Source of the DNA: Microbacterium mangrovi
GTDB lineage: Bacteria; Actinomycetota; Actinomycetes; Actinomycetales; Microbacteriaceae
Reading direction: 5' to 3'
NCBI RefSeq assembly: GCF_000802305.1
Contig: NZ_JTDK01000002.1
Location: forward strand, 1-64,000
Length of the DNA stretch: 64,000 bases
Below are positions 61,204 through 64,000 of the stretch, piece by piece. The notes beneath the pieces are model-generated. The model was not told the origin of the DNA. It worked only from the letters and a program-made list of their open reading frames with translations, and made no database searches. Numbering within the stretch: position 1 is the stretch's first letter; each line of letters begins with the position of its first letter. The translations under genes and the position numbers were made by a program.

Positions 61204-63036
61204 CTACTTCTTCGCCGTGACGAGAGCACCGCAGGTCGGTGACACCGTGGTGTTCGCCGTCGGGACCACCGTCGGCGTCGTGGCGATCGAGAACGGTCCG
61301 CGCGCACCCTTGGGGATCGTGCTGGTGTAGGTGACCACCTTGCTCGTGCCCGTCGGCACGAACACGCGCACGCTCTGCACGTTTCGCCCGTTCTCGAAGC
61401 CGACGCGCGCGTCGTAGTACGAGTCGCCGCCGATCGGGGTCACGCCGGTGATCGTCGAGCCGGGCGGCGCGAAGTACATGACGTCGAAGATCTGCGTCGT
61501 CGGTGCCTGCAGGTACTTGGGACGCCGGTTCAGCTGGTAGCTCGTGAGACCCGTCAGCGGAGCAGTGTTGGTGATCGTGATGGCCTCGGTCATCGTGCCC
61601 GCCTTCGCGTCGCACGTCAGCGTGACCTTGGTCTTGAGGAAGTAGTCGAGCTTGCTGTAGTCGGCGTTGTTGAGGAAGATCCCCGCCTGCGTGGTCTTCT
61701 TGTTGGTGGTCTCGAGGTCACCCACCATGCCGAAATCGGCGGCCATCTTCTGTTCGTCCGGATTCTGGAACCAGGCGTGCAGGCGGTCCTGCTTGATCGC
61801 GATCTGGAACTGACCGAGCATCTTCATGATGTCGTAGCTGCCCGACGACACCTTCGAGAACACCTTCTCGGCCACACTCCCGAAGAAGAGATCCTGCGCC
61901 TTGTTGCCGCGATAGCGGATATAGGCGTTGTTCAGCAGAGCGTCGACGACGTTCGTCGAGTCGAGGGTGCGGTGATCGCCCGTGACGATCGGCCCCGTGA
62001 CCTTGAGCATGTACGAGAGCACCACGGGGTCCAGTGAGATGACGCCGTCGAGGTGGCCGCCGGTGGTGTTGAACCAGAGCGCGTCGAACGCGCTCGCGGT
62101 GGTGGTGAAGTTGGGGGTCCGCGTGAAGTTGCCGAAGCCCATGAACGTGTCGGAGTCGTAGAGCGCCTGGGTCTCCCACGGCGGACTGATCACCTGGACG
62201 TTTCGGGGGAAGCTGAACGTGCTGGTCTGCTTCTCGAGCTTGAAGTGCCCATTGTTGATCGTGATGATCGCCGTCGCGGCGGGCAGGCCGCCCTGAGCGC
62301 GCGACTCCGCCAGGTTCTGGAAGATCAGCATGTAGGTGCGGTTGCCGTGCGCACCGGCGATGTCCAGCAAGGTCGGCAGGTACTGCTCGACCGTGTCGAG
62401 CGCGGGACCGGCCTGGTCGACGACCGTCACGAGGGACTTGATCGCGTTGTTGACGACCGGGAGGATCTTCGTCTGGTCGACGCCCGCCAAGGTCGTCTTC
62501 GCGTCCGCGAACGCCGCTTTGATGCGGGGCAGGGAGTCACTCGCCGAGACCACCGGTTCGAGGTTGATCCCGCCGCCGCTGACCGAGTGCTTGTCGATCT
62601 TCAGCGCACCGAGCAGCTTCACCCCGGCGGGCAGCGCCCCCTCGACGAGGATGTTGGTGGCTTCGGTCGCGCGACGCACCGCGTCGACGTTCTCGCCGAC
62701 CACGGGGATGTTCACCGCGAGATCCCACAGCGGCCCCCGCACCGTGGACGCGGCATCCTGCGTCTTTGCGGCGATCTGATCGCCCGCTTTCGCGATCTGG
62801 CCCGAGTCGCCGTTCTTCACGTAGTGCATGATCGACGACATCTGCGTCTTCGCCGAGGTGAGATCCTGCTCGACCGAGACGGCCTGCATCGCGAAGATGC
62901 CCACCAGCACCGCGGGGATGCCGAGGATCACCAGGGGGACGCCGACCGCCCACGGCCATCGACGACCGCGCGGGCGCGCGGCGTGACGACCGCCACGATC
63001 CGCCCGATAGCGGCCGGGATGAGGGCTTTTGGACAC
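61204..63036 (-). CDS. DUF4012-family membrane protein
   Basis: 610 residues from a GTG. One N-terminal helix (about 29-52) after a basic Arg/His-rich segment, then a large outside domain with NLAESRAQGGLPAATAIITI and GVISLDPVVLSYMLKVTGPI, the DUF4012 hallmarks. The domain is common beside exopolysaccharide and cell-wall genes in actinobacteria and is thought to act in polymer assembly or ligation, unproven. Converges with the acyltransferase gene. The 143-bp gap to the next gene contains TATAAG (minus strand) as a possible -10. Confidence 0.88.
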   Translation of the reverse strand: MSKSPHPGRYRADRGGRHAARPRGRRWPWAVGVPLVILGIPAVLVGIFAMQAVSVEQDLTSAKTQMSSIMHYVKNGDSGQIAKAGDQIAAKTQDAASTVRGPLWDLAVNIPVVGENVDAVRRATEATNILVEGALPAGVKLLGALKIDKHSVSGGGINLEPVVSASDSLPRIKAAFADAKTTLAGVDQTKILPVVNNAIKSLVTVVDQAGPALDTVEQYLPTLLDIAGAHGNRTYMLIFQNLAESRAQGGLPAATAIITINNGHFKLEKQTSTFSFPRNVQVISPPWETQALYDSDTFMGFGNFTRTPNFTTTASAFDALWFNTTGGHLDGVISLDPVVLSYMLKVTGPIVTGDHRTLDSTNVVDALLNNAYIRYRGNKAQDLFFGSVAEKVFSKVSSGSYDIMKMLGQFQIAIKQDRLHAWFQNPDEQKMAADFGMVGDLETTNKKTTQAGIFLNNADYSKLDYFLKTKVTLTCDAKAGTMTEAITITNTAPLTGLTSYQLNRRPKYLQAPTTQIFDVMYFAPPGSTITGVTPIGGDSYYDARVGFENGRNVQSVRVFVPTGTSKVVTYTSTIPKGARGPFSIATTPTVVPTANTTVSPTCGALVTAKK

Positions 63037-63179
63037 TGAATGACCTTACCGGTTCACGACTGTGACACCGCCCTGAGGGGCCCCCGACACAGCCGAGAAG
63101 CAGCCGCGATGATGCTTATACACCGGATTCGGGGCGGTAGCGCGGACGCAGCCTGACCGGACGGATGCGCGCGATCGCC

Positions 63180-64000
63180 TCAGGCGCGGCCGCGCGCCTT
63201 CTTCACGATCCGCGCGACGCGCCGGCGCCAGAGCCGCAGGCGCCACTGCGCGCGCGGCCCGAACGAGCCGAACGGGCCGGGCACGGGCTTCCAGACGCGC
63301 ACCTCGTCGGCACGGGACGGCAGTGTTCCCGGGGTCCAGCCGACGACCACGCGGCGATGCCGGTCCCACTGCTGGGCCGGGCGATCCTCCCAGCGGCGGG
63401 GCACCTCGGTGCGCGCCACCCCGTCGACGACCACGCGGGCATCCTTCGGGATCGTGCCGTGCCAGCGCTCGAGCACCTTCTGGCCGAAGTGATCCGGCGC
63501 GGTGCGCTCCCCCGTGATGTCGAGCGGCTTCCAGTCCGGGCCGACGACGGTGACCTCGGCTCCGGCGGCGATCGGCAGGTCGACCCCGTGTCCGCGGTCG
63601 CGGTAGGCCCCCACCCAGGCCGGGATGCTGCGCCCCGACAGCAGCTGCAGCAGCAGCCGCGCCTCGAGAGACAGGGCAGACGCGTCGTACCGGAACAGCA
63701 CGTCCTCGTCCACGAAATGCGCGCAGTCGGCGAGCGCGGCGAGCATCAGGGCTCCGTCGGCATCCGACAGCGGCGGCACCTCGCTCTCGGCTGCGGTCGC
63801 CGCCGGAAGCAGCCACTGGCACTCGTAGAGGAACATCGACTGCAGCCACGCCGGCACCGGCCCCATCGCCGCGGCGCGCTGCATCAGCGGGAGGTAGGCG
63901 TCGTGGAACCGGCCGATGCTGCCCACCGGATCCAGGCGCGACAGGTCGACGGCGGAGTCGGCCGTCGCCCGCCGACGGTAGATGTAAGTGGCGTCGGCGA
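63180..64000 (-). CDS. glycosyltransferase family 2-like protein, 5' end beyond the window
   Basis: 273+ residues. The frame is open past a GTG at 63926 to the window edge, reading DATYIYRRRATADSAVDLSRL, which resembles the acceptor-side region of GT2 enzymes (YxYRRR). The visible remainder (ALSLEARLLLQLLSGRSIPAW, then a beta-rich tail ending in basic KKARGRA) suits the C-terminal half of a GT2/TagF-type hybrid. Same strand as the DUF4012 gene, 144 bp upstream of it. The catalytic N-terminal part is outside the window. Confidence 0.72.
   Translation of the reverse strand, partial: ADATYIYRRRATADSAVDLSRLDPVGSIGRFHDAYLPLMQRAAAMGPVPAWLQSMFLYECQWLLPAATAAESEVPPLSDADGALMLAALADCAHFVDEDVLFRYDASALSLEARLLLQLLSGRSIPAWVGAYRDRGHGVDLPIAAGAEVTVVGPDWKPLDITGERTAPDHFGQKVLERWHGTIPKDARVVVDGVARTEVPRRWEDRPAQQWDRHRRVVVGWTPGTLPSRADEVRVWKPVPGPFGSFGPRAQWRLRLWRRRVARIVKKARGRA

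Overview
The window is high-GC actinobacterial chromosome. The best fit is a Microbacterium-like member of the Microbacteriaceae. The reasons are the very GC-rich third positions, frequent GTG starts, many 1-8 bp start/stop overlaps, a DUF222/HNH (13E12-type) gene, Rv3235-family genes, RskA-type anti-sigma control and the family content overall. The genus is an inference. I saw no rRNA, tRNA, CRISPR array, transposase or integrase.

Region 1 (1-6.4 kb) is a worn accessory stretch. It holds a frameshifted DUF4288-like gene, an AbiEi/AbiEii toxin-antitoxin pair with two palindromes upstream, a MauE-type redox membrane protein followed by a 34-residue Tat-signal mini-ORF, and two copies (one a remnant) of an uncharacterised secreted family. 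PlsC, ArfB and an SDR are interspersed.

Region 2 (6.5-15.3 kb) is ordinary chromosome: a minimal metallopeptidase, a zinc-ribbon metallo-hydrolase, an S41 protease, a zinc-type dehydrogenase, a fatty-acid desaturase, an AI-2E-family permease, a yeast-type cytosine deaminase and a DHFR-like protein.

Region 3 (15.4-19.1 kb) is a small island. It has two coupled phage-tail-like genes with atypical codon use, facing a membrane O-acyltransferase.

Region 4 (19.3-27.2 kb) has a Ser/Thr kinase and an amine-use locus: a copper amine oxidase with a His-rich tail, a His/Met-loop membrane protein, two APC permeases and an IclR regulator.

Region 5 (27.2-48 kb) is mixed housekeeping. It includes a DinB2-like polymerase with an altered steric gate, a TetR/epimerase pair with twin operators, a secreted four-repeat Excalibur protein, an ECF sigma/anti-sigma pair, a cold-shock protein, a padR-aarF-DUF2200 operon behind a perfect palindrome, the HNH gene, and a two-component system next to a COG4705 membrane protein and a FetB-like permease.

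Region 6 (48-54.3 kb) has tandem Rv3235-family genes, an O-antigen-ligase-like protein, and the xylose locus (a ROK repressor divergent from xylA-xylB, with the operator between them).

Region 7 (54.3-64 kb) is a cell-wall polymer locus: a two-domain TagF-like enzyme, an unknown partner, a GT4-Stealth fusion, a hexapeptide acyltransferase, a DUF4012 protein and the start of a GT2 gene cut by the window end. Together these suggest a phosphodiester-linked (teichoic-acid-like or sugar-phosphate) wall glycopolymer.
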